Assembly: GCA_003996215.1 (NCBI GenBank)
Contig: QJPP01003142.1
Span: 1-64,000, forward strand
From: Jaltomata sinuosa
Lineage: Eukaryota > Streptophyta > Magnoliopsida > Solanales > Solanaceae
Length of the DNA stretch: 64,000 bases
Direction: 5' to 3'
The translations under genes were made by a program, and so were the position numbers. The notes under the pieces are model-generated. The model did not search any database and was not told the DNA's origin. It worked only from the letters and a program-made list of their open reading frames with translations. Shown piece after piece: positions 1 through 10,327 of this stretch (positions are counted from its first letter, which is position 1; each line of letters starts with the position of its first letter).

Positions 1-363
1 AACTATCAAACAACCGCTCGGCTTAAGCATACTCATTCTACTCATAATCACACAATGACATGCAAAGATCCAGACGGTCAATTGTTTCAACATAAAGCTC
101 AAAACCAGAAAATTTTTAAGGGGCCTCGTTTTTAGACAAGAAAACGCATGCTTGCTATAGACACAAAAAAAAAAAAAACTAACTAAAATTTAAACGACAA
201 CCTAAACATGCCAGTTCTACTAGATAGCACACCGGAGGAAAAAAACATGGCAACAAAAACCTCCGGTGGTGGTACTCCTACCCCTAGCAAAAGAATGTAG
301 CATTGTCCTCAATGCTCAGGTAAACAGATATCCAGAATAAAGGAATAGGGGTACCTGGGAAAC
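1..363 (-). other. 3' untranslated part of the Athila-type element
   Basis: No reading frame or recognisable motif was found. In element orientation it follows the env-position gene and should lead to the polypurine tract and 3' LTR, which lie outside the window. There is an A-rich run near 165-180. Confidence 0.45.
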
Positions 364-2231
364 CTAGGTTTCCGGACGCGGCTCATCAGCATCTGGGGTC
401 TTTTCAGCCTCCGGTGCCGCACTCGATGATGCACCACCTGCTTGGGCACGCACTCTCTCCTGTCGCAGCTGCTCATCTATTACTGACCGCTGCTTCGCGA
501 CCTCTAACTCGTCCTCCTCAGCCGATATCTTTTTGTGCTTCCTCTTCTTTGATTTCTTTACCCCACTTTCACCTACTTGGGGTTCACTAATCTTCAGAGG
601 ACGACCCATCAAATCCACAAGCGTGGTTTCTTCGTCTAAGTCCAAGAACTCCGAGGTCTCCTCATAGAGCGCTTTTTCTTGCTTGAGGACTGTGATGTCG
701 TTTTTCACCTTCTTTCGCTCCGCATCAAATCTCGCCAAGTCCGGGATGCTCATTTCGTTTAGCCTTGCATCCATCCGGGTTTCCATCGCATCGACCCTTG
801 CGCGCAGCCCCTCGAATGGTTTCAGAGCCTCCCGTATTGCTTCATCAATGGTGGGCTTGAACAAATCTGTCCAAGCGGCAATTTGCTTATCCAACTGTTT
901 CTGCTTTTGCACCATCTTAGCAAAATTTCGGGGGTTCATGTGATATTCAGGTGGTAGAGGAGGCCTTGCCGCAGTGCCGGAGCTTTCAGCAGTAGCTCTC
1001 GTTATCTGTGACGTTGTTGGATCAAACACCGCAAGTGGCATTTCTGTACCTGATGGGGTGTCGGTTGCCTCGGAGGTGGATGTGGTTGGCTCGTCGAAGA
1101 TCTGAGGCTTATGAATCCTCATTTCGAACTTAGTGTCATCCTTTGATCTGTCGATATTTTGCTTTGATGACGCTGTCACTGGCTTATCGATACCATCCCA
1201 TATCGGCACCTCTGCGCGCCTGCATAACTCAGTCACTAGACACGGGAACGGCAGAGAAGAAGCAGTTTTTATGGCCCTGGTCCGCATCTCGTCCGCAATT
1301 ATCATTTCGAAGTTGATGACGTACCCGGCTATCAAGCTTGCTACAAGGATGGCTCTTCCCTCATCCAAATTATTGTCTCCTCCGGTTGGAAATAACCTGA
1401 GCCGCACAACCGCCCACCAAAACTTGGCTACGAAGCTTAGTGATTGCTTCGATATCCGTCCCTTCTGAGTCAGCCAAGAAGGTGAGCCATCAGTCAATGT
1501 TTGGGCCAACCACGGTCTCTGCGAGTAGGCGTTGGAAATCTTGTCATGGAACTCTGGCATGTCAGGTGGAGGGATGTATTCCGGGCCAAAGAGGACTCTG
1601 TTGATCATTTCCCGTGAGATGTCCACCTGTTTACCCCGAACTAGCACCCTGTCCTGCCTTGGTGCTGATTTAACCCCTTTTTCTGGCTCACATTTGTTCT
1701 CCAGCAGTGCCAAATAGTTGGCGTAGAATTCCCGGCTAGTTCTGGATAATAGACTCCTGGGGGCGAGCTCATCCACTCGAGCTGATACCTCTGAAACTGT
1801 GTCTGAAGGACTGGGTATTCAGGCAGATCTGTTGTCATGATTTGCACTTCTTCGGCGATCGGTCTTTTGTGGCTTCTTGACATTGTTTTGGTAAGACCGT
1901 CAAGATAGTGCTTCTGCGCCTCCTTATATGCCCACCGGATCGATTCTCTGTCTATGGGTGCAGTCCCCGCAATTTTGGTGGTTTCAGGCCCACCTACATC
2001 CTCCGGATTGGGGCTGGAGCTACCGCTCCCCGACTCACTGCTAGATGACCCACTCTCCTCTTCAGACTGGGAGACTTGGGTGATTCTTCGTTTAACTAGC
2101 CTGGTTTGGTAAGTCGGGGCTGCAACTATTTCTTCGTCGCTACTCGATTCATCAATTAGGGTCCGAGTGGTAGCGGTCTTTCCCTTCCTCTTTTGAGCTT
2201 GACCGCGAGGCGGTTGTTGTTTGGGTGCCAT
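364..2231 (-). pseudogene. env-position gene with plant transposon protein-like domain, one frameshift
   Basis: Two overlapping minus-strand frames form one gene of roughly 620 codons. The first starts at the ATG at 2231 (MAPKQQPPRG) and is basic then Ser/Glu-rich. The second runs from about 1776 to 364. A single frameshift near 1740-1780 separates them, because the first frame ends in unrelated sequence exactly where the second picks up. The second part carries VRGKQVDISREMINRVLFG, which I associate with the 'putative plant transposon protein' domain often found downstream of Athila pol. Its C-terminal half has a Lys/Glu-rich, probably coiled-coil stretch and a Lys-rich segment (KKSKKRKHKK) resembling a nuclear localisation signal. 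I see no signal peptide or membrane segment, so an envelope function is not supported despite the position. The 2231 start is preferred because an AG splice-acceptor-like site lies just upstream. Confidence 0.6.
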
Positions 2232-2288
2232 GTACCTGCACGTGAACAAGATTAAACATGTGAGAACAGGAAAACACTCAATAATACT

Positions 2289-2455
2289 CACTGTCTAGGA
2301 GTGACGGTTTGTATGACGGACCGTCACAGGTGTGACGGACCGTCACACCGACCGTCACTCTGAGACAGTGAACTGTTTCATCTTGACGGTTAAACTGACG
2401 GTTCGTCACATATGTGACGGGCCGTCATGCCAACCGTCAAGTTGAGACAGCGTGT
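2289..2455. repeat. Composite palindromic units U1 and U2
   Basis: Two ~75-80 bp units lie side by side. Each has a half site TGACGG, two near-perfect dyads TGACGGWCCGTCA, then an inverted half site CCGTCA. U1 (2289-2370) is also bounded by CACTGTCT and AGACAGTG, an imperfect ~20 bp terminal inverted repeat. U2 (2381-2455) is more degenerate. They lie just upstream of the env-position gene. Confidence 0.85.
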
Positions 2456-3040
2456 TTCTTCTCTCATTGAGGCATTTTCTCGAACACCTTGTGCTCGATT
2501 ACGGGTTTTCTCCTCCTTTGTGGGATTTGGTTTCCTAAGGTCACCACCCATCAAGCAATGAAGTTCATGGGTTACTCAAGACTTCACCCATGTCAAACTT
2601 ACGATTTCAAACAACAATTACCCCTCATACCCGCTCATTTTTACATAATTTCACAAATACATAACCCCAAAAACTCGCTCGCCTACACCCCCAATCATTT
2701 GCCCCGTGTTACTCACTAAATCCAACTATGAAGAGTTTAGCAACATACCTTGACTTTGTTAGTAAGAAGAAATCGCTATTCCCTTTTTGAGTTATGTGGG
2801 CCGATGGAAACGAGCGTGACCCGCGTGGTTTCTTGCGTTTTGAACGATGGTGAAGAAAGGAAAATGGGGGTGTGGTACTTGGGAGCAAGTTCGTGATTTG
2901 CTTGGGGAGAGGACGGATTGTAATGGAGGTTTGGAGTTTGGGAATTGAAAATAGGCGGTAAACTGATGAAGATGGAATAAATATGAAACCGGGCGGGTCG
3001 GTTTGGTTTTGGGTCGGGTCGCCTGAAATTAAAAACAAAA
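2456..3040. other. Spacer between pol and env-position gene
   Basis: No supportable gene. Short frames here lack family motifs and have composition unlike the flanking genes. On the minus strand a splice-donor-like AAG/GTATGT lies near 2744. Confidence 0.4.
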
Positions 3041-3050
3041 CTTACCTGAT

Positions 3051-3307
3051 GGGTGACGACCTGGTGTGACGGTCCGTCACATACTCGACGGTCCGTCAGT
3101 TGAGGCGTCACAGTTAGGCAGTGAACCCATTTTAGAATTATGGGTGACGGTTGTAGTTGACGGTCCGTCACATTATTGACGGTCCGTCACTAACACCGTC
3201 ACTACTAACCAGTGGGTATGAATATTTGTCTCCTAGTGACGGTCCATAGTGACGGTCCGTCGTGATATTGACGGTCCGTCAACTCAAATCGTCACTCTTA
3301 GACAGAA
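3051..3307. repeat. Composite palindromic units U3, U4 and U5
   Basis: Three further copies of the unit are centred near 3085, 3180 and 3265. Each has two dyads of the TGACGGTCCGTCA type flanked by single half sites. The right ends read GTCAC..TTAGGCAGTG or GTCACTCTTAGACAG, matching units at 2370 and 10405. They lie 3' of pol in element orientation, in non-coding sequence. Confidence 0.85.
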
Positions 3308-3470
3308 CACGTTGTTACGTCCACTTTTTGTACCTGCACACTCAACGAACAAATTAACCAATTCCAACAAGTAAAAATTTTCAAAGATTATACTACAACA
3401 ACAATTTATGGGTTGCCTCCCATACAGCGCCTGATTTAACGTCGCGGCACGACGCGGGTGTCTTGATTAC

Positions 3471-6400
3471 TCAGACTTCATCAAGATACACCAAAGACAG
3501 CACATGTACCTCCTCTGGGAGGCCCAGATATTGCTTTATCCTCTGCCCATTGGCTTTGAACAACTCACCATCTTTATTTTCGAGTTCGACTGCACCGGAT
3601 GGGAACACTTGGTGCACTTTGAATGGTCCGGTCCATTTGGATTTGAGTTTCCCGGGAAATAATTTGAACCTGGAGTTGAACAACAATACCAAGTCCCCTA
3701 CCTTGAACTCCCTTTTCTCAATCTTCTTGTCATGGTACAGCTTCATTCGTTCCTTGTAGAGAGCGGACCTCTCATATGCTCGCAATCGGAACTCGTCCAT
3801 ATCATTCAATTGTTCCAACCTTAGTTCCGATGCCTCTTTCCAACTGAGATTCAACTTTTTGAGCGCCCAAAGGGCCTTGTGCTCAAGTTCCACGGGCAAG
3901 TGACACGCTTTACCAAAAACAAGTTGGTAAGGAGACATACCTATTGGCGTTTTAAACGCTGTTCGATACGCCGAGAGTGCGTCATCCAGCTTCCTCGCCC
4001 AATCTCTCTGGTTCACATTCACAGACTTAGCCAAGATCTCTTTAATCTCCCGGTTCGACACTTCGACTTGCCCACTGGTTTGGGGGTGATAGGGTGTGGC
4101 TACTTTGTGTTGCTTCACTCCATATTTTTCCAGAGCAGCCCGGAACACCTTATTACAAAAATGTAAACCTCCATCACTGATGATTGTGCGAGGGGTGCCA
4201 AACCGAGCAAAGATGTTTCTTTTTAAGAACGCCACCACACTTTTACCTTCGTTATCGGCCAAAGCAACCGCCTCGACCCACTTTGACACATAATCCACCG
4301 CTACCAAGATGTAGCGGTTCCCGTAAGAACTTTCAAAAGGGCCCATGAAATCTATTCCCCATACGTCGAACAATTCAACCTCGAAAATAGTGGACATGGG
4401 TAGCTCTTGTCGGCGAGAGATTGCCCCTCTTCGTTGACATTGATCACAGGACTTGGCAAATTCATATGAATCTCTCTGGATCGTCGGCCAATAATAACCA
4501 CACTGTAAAATCTTTCGGGCGGTTCGATTACCCGCATGATGTCCTCCAACTGGGGACGAATGGCAAGCTTGCAAAATGCTTGTCATTTCCGCTTCCGGAA
4601 CACATCTCCTCACTATGTTGTCGGCACACAACCGGAATAAATACGGCTCGTCCCAGAAAAACTTACTTGCATCATGGAGAAACTTCTTTTTCTGGTGGAA
4701 GTTCAAATCTTCCGGGATCATGTCACTCACCGCATAATTTGCGAAATCAGCGTACCAAGGCACCATATCACGTGATGCCGCCATTATCTGCTCATCCGGG
4801 AATGCTTCATCAATCTCTGGTTCATCTATTACGCTCTCTTCCCTATCAAGCCTGGACAGATGATCCGCTACCTGGTTCTCACACCCTTTTCGATCCTTGA
4901 CTTCAAAGTCAAATTCCTGCAACAATAGCACCCATCGGATTAGTCGAGGTTTTGCATCCTTTTTGGTCATCAGATACCTCAAGGCTGCATGATCTGTGTG
5001 CACCACCACTTTTGTACCCAGTAAGTATGCTCTGAATTTCTCAAAAGCATACACAACCGCCAGCAACTCCTGTTCTGTCACTGTGTAGTTCTTCTGCGCC
5101 CCATTCAATGCTTTACTAGCGTAATAAATGGGATGGAAAAGTTTGTCTCGCTTTTGTCCCAGAACAGCTCCAAGTGCAACACCACTTGCATCGCACATTA
5201 TTTCGAACGGTTTGGACCAATCCGGGGCAATTATAATAGGAGCCTCCACTAGCTTTTCTTTCAGGCATTCAAACGCCCTCAAGCACTCAGCATCAAACAC
5301 AAATTTTGTCTCCTTTTCAAGCAACTTGCACAATGGGGTAGCAACCTTAGAGAAATCTTTGATGAACCTTCGGTAGAAACCGGCATGACCAAGAAAACTC
5401 CTCACACCCTTAACAGAAATGGGTGGAGGTAGTTTCTCGATGACTTCAATCTTGGCTCTATCCACTTCAAGCCCTCTCATAGATATCTTGTGCCCTAATA
5501 CAATGCCCTCTTTCACCATGAAATGGCATTTCTCCCAATTCAGCACGAGGTTTGACTCTTCACACCTTTGCAATGCCTGACCCAGATTAGCCAAGCAATC
5601 ATCAAATGCATCACCCACTACCGAAAAGTCATCCATGAAGACCTCCAGTGTGTTCTCTACCATGTCAGAAAAGATAGACATCATGCATCTTTGGAAGGTT
5701 GCAGGAGCATTGCAAAGACCAAAGGGCATGCGTCTGAAGGCAAACGTACCATAGGGACAGGTGAACGTGGTCTTCTCCTGATCTTCCAGGGCGATAGATA
5801 TTTGGTTGTACCCCGAATATCCATCTAAAAAGCAATACCAACCTCTTCCAGCTAATCTATCCAGCATTTGATCCATAAAGGGCATGGGGAAATGATCACG
5901 GAGAGTACAGGAGTTTAGCTTCCGGTAATCCATACAGACTCGCCAGCCCGTGACAGGTCTTAATGGAATCAGCTCATTCTTGTCATTTGCTACCACAGTC
6001 ATTCCTCCCTTCTTAGGAACACATTGTACTGGGCTTACCCATTTGCTATCAGAGATTGGGTAAACCACTCCAGCATCGAGCCATTTGATGATCTCTTTCT
6101 TCACCACCTCTTGCATTGGCAGATTCAGTCTCCGCTGGTGTTCGGTGGTGGGAGTGCAATTTTCTTCTAGCTGTATTTTATGCGTACAAATACCTGGTGG
6201 GATGCCAATAATATCTGCAATGGTCCAGCCGATTGCTCTCTTGTGTCTCCTCAGGGTGGATAATAATGCTTCAACTTGAGATTTCACAAGGTCTGTCGCG
6301 ATAATTACCGGTAAGGTGTCTTTGTCACCCAAAAATGCATACTTCAGATGGACTGGCAATTCTTTCAACTCTAATACCGGTGCTTCCTCAATAGAAGGCT

Positions 6401-8129
6401 TTGCGGGAGGGGTTGGTCTGTTCTTTAAATCGAGATCCAATTTCTTTGGGGCGTAACCATATGACCCCATTCCAACCACCGCATTTACCACTTCCTCATA
6501 ATCTTCGCTGCCATCATCATCGAAATTCATTATAACTGCTGCCAATGTCTCTACAGCAAGTCTCTCTTCAACAGAAACGATTACCTCAGATTCTGCAACA
6601 ACATCAATAACCGAGACGACATTCATGTCCCTCGGTTGCTTCATTGATCTGCACACATTAAACTTCACTACCTCCTCGTTCAACCTGAAAGTCAGCTCGT
6701 TGCTTTCCATATCTACCAATACTCTTCCGGTTGCCAAGAAGGGTCGTCCCAAAATAATAGGGACTTCGAAGTCCACTTCGCAGTCCAATATCACGAAGTC
6801 TGCCGGAAATATGAACTTCCCTACCTTCACAAGTACATCATACAAAATACCAACCGGGCGTTTCACCGATCTGTCAGCCATCAATAACCTCATAGTCGTC
6901 GGTTTGGGGGCTCCTAAGCCCAACTGGCGGTAGATGGCTAACGGCATCAAGTTTATGCTAGCCCCCAAGTCACAAAGAGCCTTGGCAAAGTTAAACTCCC
7001 CTATGGTGCAAGGAATAGTGAACGCACCCGGGTCTTCTTTCTTTTGGACCAGCGATCTTGATGAAATGGCGCTACAATGGTGGAGGTTGTCTTCCGGTTC
7101 AAAACTTACCGACCTCTTCTTTGTGATCAAGTCCTTCATGAACTTGGCATAACCGGGCATTTGTTCAAGCGCATCCACTAGAGGGATGTTTACTGATAAC
7201 TGTTTGAGCATGGTTATGAAGTTCAGGAACTTTCTATCTTCCACTTTCGTCTTCAGCCGCTGTGGGAAAGGAGGTGGTGGCCGCGGCATCATAGTTGGAA
7301 GTTTTTCAACCTCCTTGCTTTTATCTGTGAGCACTTGAGTAGCATCTTCTTCCACGCCGGATTTTTCAGCAGACACTTTCACACCCTCATCGACCATAAT
7401 TTCAGCATCTACTAACTCATCTTCCTCAGTTACAGCGTCTTTCTGGGTCTGAATTACCGGATGTGTTTCGAATAATGTGTTACCGCTTCTGGTGGTGATT
7501 GCCATACAATTTCCGTCGTTTCTCGGGTTTTGAATGGTGTCACTTGGCAATGTTCCAGCTTTCCTTTGATTTAGAGACGCCGAGACTTGACCCATTTGCT
7601 GCTCTAACTGCTTGATTGCGGTGGAATGGGAATTCACTAACTGACTCATTGATGTTAATTCAGTCCTCATTTCCTTTACCCCAGAGTCAGTCGATTCCAC
7701 CTTCAGTAGCATCTTCGCCATCATGCTCTCTAGCTTGGACGTCCCTGACTCGACGTTAGTTCTTTCCCGGTTACCAGGTGGTACATACAACCCACCTCTA
7801 TCATTGTTATTCCTCCAGTTTCCTTGCTCGCGGTCTCTATAACCAGCTTTTTCATTGTGGTTGTCTCTCTGATAGTTCCGACCTTGGTTTCCCTGGCCAT
7901 TAGCCTGGAAACCCCCCAAATAGTTGGCCTCCTCATCAGATTCAACCTCTGCTGCTCTGCCTTGGGAACCCACAGCTTTTACCATCTCTATGCTTCCTGA
8001 CGTCAAGTGCCTTGTCAGGAGATCCAACTGCGTTTTCAGGTGCGCCATGTCTTGGTCGCGATCCTCCTCTTTTCTGCGCTGCTCTGCTGACATACCAACT
8101 GTATACGTGCTCCCCGGCAGCGGCGCCAT
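3471..8129 (-). CDS. pol: Athila-type gag(C-term)-protease-RT-RNaseH-integrase polyprotein, intact frame
   Basis: An open frame of 1552 codons. Residues 1-~250 are the C-terminal, Gln/Asn/Arg-rich part of gag. The protease has D387 in LCDLGASINLM. The reverse transcriptase has FMDD at residues 831-834. RNase H follows with CDASGVALGAVL. The integrase has a zinc-binding H-H-C-C region and catalytic D1260 (GIDFMG), D1319 (ISDGG) and a Glu about 37 residues further (SGQVE). No chromodomain is seen, as expected for Athila. All catalytic residues are present and there is no stop or frameshift, in contrast to every other pol in the window. The start is odd: the ATG and next five codons are the primer-binding site, fused directly to mid-gag sequence, so the normal gag N-terminus is missing here and lies upstream beyond an LTR. 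The protein would make and integrate element cDNA, but this copy lacks a complete gag in cis. Confidence 0.93.
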   Translation of the reverse strand: MAPLPGSTYTVGMSAEQRRKEEDRDQDMAHLKTQLDLLTRHLTSGSIEMVKAVGSQGRAAEVESDEEANYLGGFQANGQGNQGRNYQRDNHNEKAGYRDREQGNWRNNNDRGGLYVPPGNRERTNVESGTSKLESMMAKMLLKVESTDSGVKEMRTELTSMSQLVNSHSTAIKQLEQQMGQVSASLNQRKAGTLPSDTIQNPRNDGNCMAITTRSGNTLFETHPVIQTQKDAVTEEDELVDAEIMVDEGVKVSAEKSGVEEDATQVLTDKSKEVEKLPTMMPRPPPPFPQRLKTKVEDRKFLNFITMLKQLSVNIPLVDALEQMPGYAKFMKDLITKKRSVSFEPEDNLHHCSAISSRSLVQKKEDPGAFTIPCTIGEFNFAKALCDLGASINLMPLAIYRQLGLGAPKPTTMRLLMADRSVKRPVGILYDVLVKVGKFIFPADFVILDCEVDFEVPIILGRPFLATGRVLVDMESNELTFRLNEEVVKFNVCRSMKQPRDMNVVSVIDVVAESEVIVSVEERLAVETLAAVIMNFDDDGSEDYEEVVNAVVGMGSYGYAPKKLDLDLKNRPTPPAKPSIEEAPVLELKELPVHLKYAFLGDKDTLPVIIATDLVKSQVEALLSTLRRHKRAIGWTIADIIGIPPGICTHKIQLEENCTPTTEHQRRLNLPMQEVVKKEIIKWLDAGVVYPISDSKWVSPVQCVPKKGGMTVVANDKNELIPLRPVTGWRVCMDYRKLNSCTLRDHFPMPFMDQMLDRLAGRGWYCFLDGYSGYNQISIALEDQEKTTFTCPYGTFAFRRMPFGLCNAPATFQRCMMSIFSDMVENTLEVFMDDFSVVGDAFDDCLANLGQALQRCEESNLVLNWEKCHFMVKEGIVLGHKISMRGLEVDRAKIEVIEKLPPPISVKGVRSFLGHAGFYRRFIKDFSKVATPLCKLLEKETKFVFDAECLRAFECLKEKLVEAPIIIAPDWSKPFEIMCDASGVALGAVLGQKRDKLFHPIYYASKALNGAQKNYTVTEQELLAVVYAFEKFRAYLLGTKVVVHTDHAALRYLMTKKDAKPRLIRWVLLLQEFDFEVKDRKGCENQVADHLSRLDREESVIDEPEIDEAFPDEQIMAASRDMVPWYADFANYAVSDMIPEDLNFHQKKKFLHDASKFFWDEPYLFRLCADNIVRRCVPEAEMTSILQACHSSPVGGHHAGNRTARKILQCGYYWPTIQRDSYEFAKSCDQCQRRGAISRRQELPMSTIFEVELFDVWGIDFMGPFESSYGNRYILVAVDYVSKWVEAVALADNEGKSVVAFLKRNIFARFGTPRTIISDGGLHFCNKVFRAALEKYGVKQHKVATPYHPQTSGQVEVSNREIKEILAKSVNVNQRDWARKLDDALSAYRTAFKTPIGMSPYQLVFGKACHLPVELEHKALWALKKLNLSWKEASELRLEQLNDMDEFRLRAYERSALYKERMKLYHDKKIEKREFKVGDLVLLFNSRFKLFPGKLKSKWTGPFKVHQVFPSGAVELENKDGELFKANGQRIKQYLGLPEEVHVLSLVYLDEV
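8111..8128 (-). other. tRNA-Asp primer-binding site (second copy)
   Basis: On the minus strand it reads TGGCGCCGCTGCCGGGGA, matching the 3' end of plant tRNA-Asp except for one base. It lies a few bases from the LTR end at 8133. It overlaps the start codon of the pol frame. Confidence 0.85.
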
Positions 8130-8132
8130 TTT

Positions 8133-9324
8133 TGATAACGCTCAAACTACACCTCAATTTACGAAGCGTAAGCGATCGTTGTCAAATATATAACCCAACA
8201 AGGTTGGGGTCGAATCCCACAGAGAATATGGTGATGCTTAAGACTTTAGTGAATTAAGTGACTAGTTGTCAATCGTTTCCAGTAAATAAGGGGGGGTTTT
8301 GTAATCAAATTGTAAACAAAACGATAAGAAACGTAGGGGGGTTTAAATCAGTATGAGAGATTGAACTAGGGATGTGTTCACCATGGCGTTGTAGCAATGT
8401 CGATTCTAGGCTTAACCGGGTTCTTTCTATCTGCGTGTCACGATGTGATTGCGTCGTTTGTATCGTCTAAACGTCTCTCGACCAAATAAACAAATTTCCT
8501 TTTCTATTCTTTCGACCTCGAAAAGAAGTGCTTTTTAGATTTCAATCCTAACATCCAGTAGAGTAATCCAGTTACGGCATTAATCTTTAAGACGAGAGTT
8601 TGTAGTCTCGAATCCTTGTTGTCAATCAAGTTTTCCCGGTTTAAATCTCTTTACTCAAGCAAACTAAACCTAGGCATGTTCTAATGTTTGCAACCACTAG
8701 AAAACGTTACACAATGTATGATTAACAACGTGACAATACATATATCGAACCCAACGCTACCTGGAATCTATATTGTTACGTTTGCCATGGCTCCCACAAC
8801 CCTAGTTGCGGGAGTTTTAGTTACTCATGCTCGAAGATGAAAAGAAGAAAGTCATGTTCATAAAATAATAAAGACACGAGATCCTTACAATATATTGAGG
8901 ACAATCTTCAAGTATCCAAGAAAATAAAAACCAAGAACTCACGAACAAGATTTTGGAGAAGGAAACCGTGTGTAGCGCGTTTCCTCTCTCAAAACTCACT
9001 CGAAACTCTCCTAAAAATATTGAATAATGTATGTAAAAACTATTGGAAAAGTCATAATTACATAAACCTAACATAGGGTATTTATAGGAGTAGTAGAAAA
9101 TAAATCCAAAACGGGCTAGGAATCCCAAAACGCGGACAGCCGCTGGCGCGCCACTGCCTTAGCTTGACGGCCAGGCTGACGGACCGTCAAGGCAGTGACG
9201 GACCGTCGCCTGGACCGTCACTGCTAGGCAGTGATGCTGCCTTGGTGCTGCCATATTGCGACGGTGGGGGTGACAGACCGTCACACACTTGACGGGCCGT
9301 CACGACGGCCGTCACCCCTAGGCA
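8133..9324 (-). repeat. LTR of the Athila-type element, located inside gag
   Basis: The segment starts TGCC on the minus strand (9324) and ends TATCA (8133), followed by a primer-binding site, so its right-hand end is a genuine LTR-PBS junction. No supportable gene lies inside. Its upstream 155 bp carry composite palindromic units U6 and U7. The left boundary at 9324 is inferred from the TG..CA rule and could be off by several bases. Confidence 0.65.
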
Positions 9325-9327
9325 GTG
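9152..9327. repeat. Composite palindromic units U6 and U7
   Basis: U6 (9152-9232) begins CACTGCCTTAGC and ends CTAGGCAGTG, a clear terminal inverted repeat, with two TGACGGACCGTC dyads inside. U7 (~9250-9327) has TGACAGACCGTCA and TGACGGGCCGTCA followed by the same CTAGGCAGTG end. Confidence 0.85.
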
Positions 9328-10206
9328 TTGCTCCTCTCTTTGACGCAGCTGCTCTGCTGACATACCAACTGTATACGTGCTAGCCGCTACCTCTGAATCT
9401 CGTGTATGCCAGGCCCTATTGGTTTTGGTGAGCCTGTCCAAAGTAGCTGTAGCCTCAACAAAAGAGAGACCCATGAATGCACCACCTGCTGCGTTGTCTA
9501 ACGTCGGCTTCGTAGCCGAATTTAGTGCCCTATAGAATGTTTGCATCAAGACGTTGTCGGCCAACTGATGGTTCGGGCACTGTGCCAGCTTCTTCTTAAA
9601 TCGCAACCAAGTCTCGTGCAGTGCTTCGTGCGGTTGCTGCCTGAAATTACTAATCTCATCCCTCAACTGTATCATTCGAGAGGGAGGAAAGAACCTTTCT
9701 AGGAAAGCTCCTCTCAACTCTCCCCACGTTGAGATAGAGTTGGGGGTCAGCTCTGTCAACCACAACGTTGCCTCATCAGACAGAGACAACGGAAACAACC
9801 TGAGCCTGATCGCTGTCTGACTCACGCCCGGCAGCTCAAATGACTTGCATATGCCCACAAAATTCATTAGGTGCTGGTTTGGGTCGTCACCAGCAACGCC
9901 GCGGAATACTCCTCTAAAGTTCAACAATTGGATCATCGTGCTAGTGATGTTGAACTTTGCTCCGGGCGCTAGCGGTGGAAGAATAATGGCGCCTGTAGCG
10001 CCAGCTCCATCTAAGTCGAGATCCTCATCGTTCCGTGCGATCTCATCCTGCAGACCACCAACATTCAGATTTTGTTGGGCCTGCAGTTCTGCAGCGATCC
10101 TTGCTGCATCTAGTTGTGCGGCCATATTCCGCCTCAATGTTCTAGCAAGTTCGGGGTCGTAAGGTAAAATTTGTTCCCCCGAACCTCGGGTACTAGGCAT
10201 GCACAA
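9187..10206 (-). pseudogene. gag: Athila-type gag, C-terminally truncated by an LTR
   Basis: The frame opens at 10206 and carries a typical Retrotrans_gag core: GDDPNQHLMNF, then LFPLSLSDEATLWL, then W.EL..AFLERFFPPSR, then the ETWLRFKKKL region, at roughly residues 95-230. This is the capsid protein that packages element RNA. Genuine gag ends at about 9333, after SAEQLRQREEQ. The last ~46 codons down to 9187 are LTR sequence read through, including the palindromic units, and are not real protein. The sequence STYTVGMSAEQ near its end recurs at the start of the pol frame at 8129, so the two frames are halves of one gag-pol separated by an LTR plus primer site. The upstream start (tRNA-Asp site at 10306, then a short leader) is normal. 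Confidence 0.85.
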
Positions 10207-10305
10207 CTGTGTACTCTGTCACAGACAAAAACAACAAACAAACGTAAATCAGGAAATTATGACTAAGAGTCAAATAAACACACCAGACTTAATCAAAAAC
10301 TGTAT

Positions 10306-10323
10306 TCCCCGGCAACGGCGCCA
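10306..10323 (-). other. tRNA-Asp primer-binding site (first copy)
   Basis: The minus strand reads TGGCGCCGTTGCCGGGGA, a perfect complement to the tRNA-Asp 3' end as I know it. It lies upstream of the gag start at 10206 and five bases from the LTR-like end at 10328. Confidence 0.9.
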
Positions 10324-10327
10324 TTTT

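Noticed and set aside
9187..9330. C-terminal extension of Athila gag as a novel domain
   Set aside because: It is LTR sequence with palindromic units read by chance.
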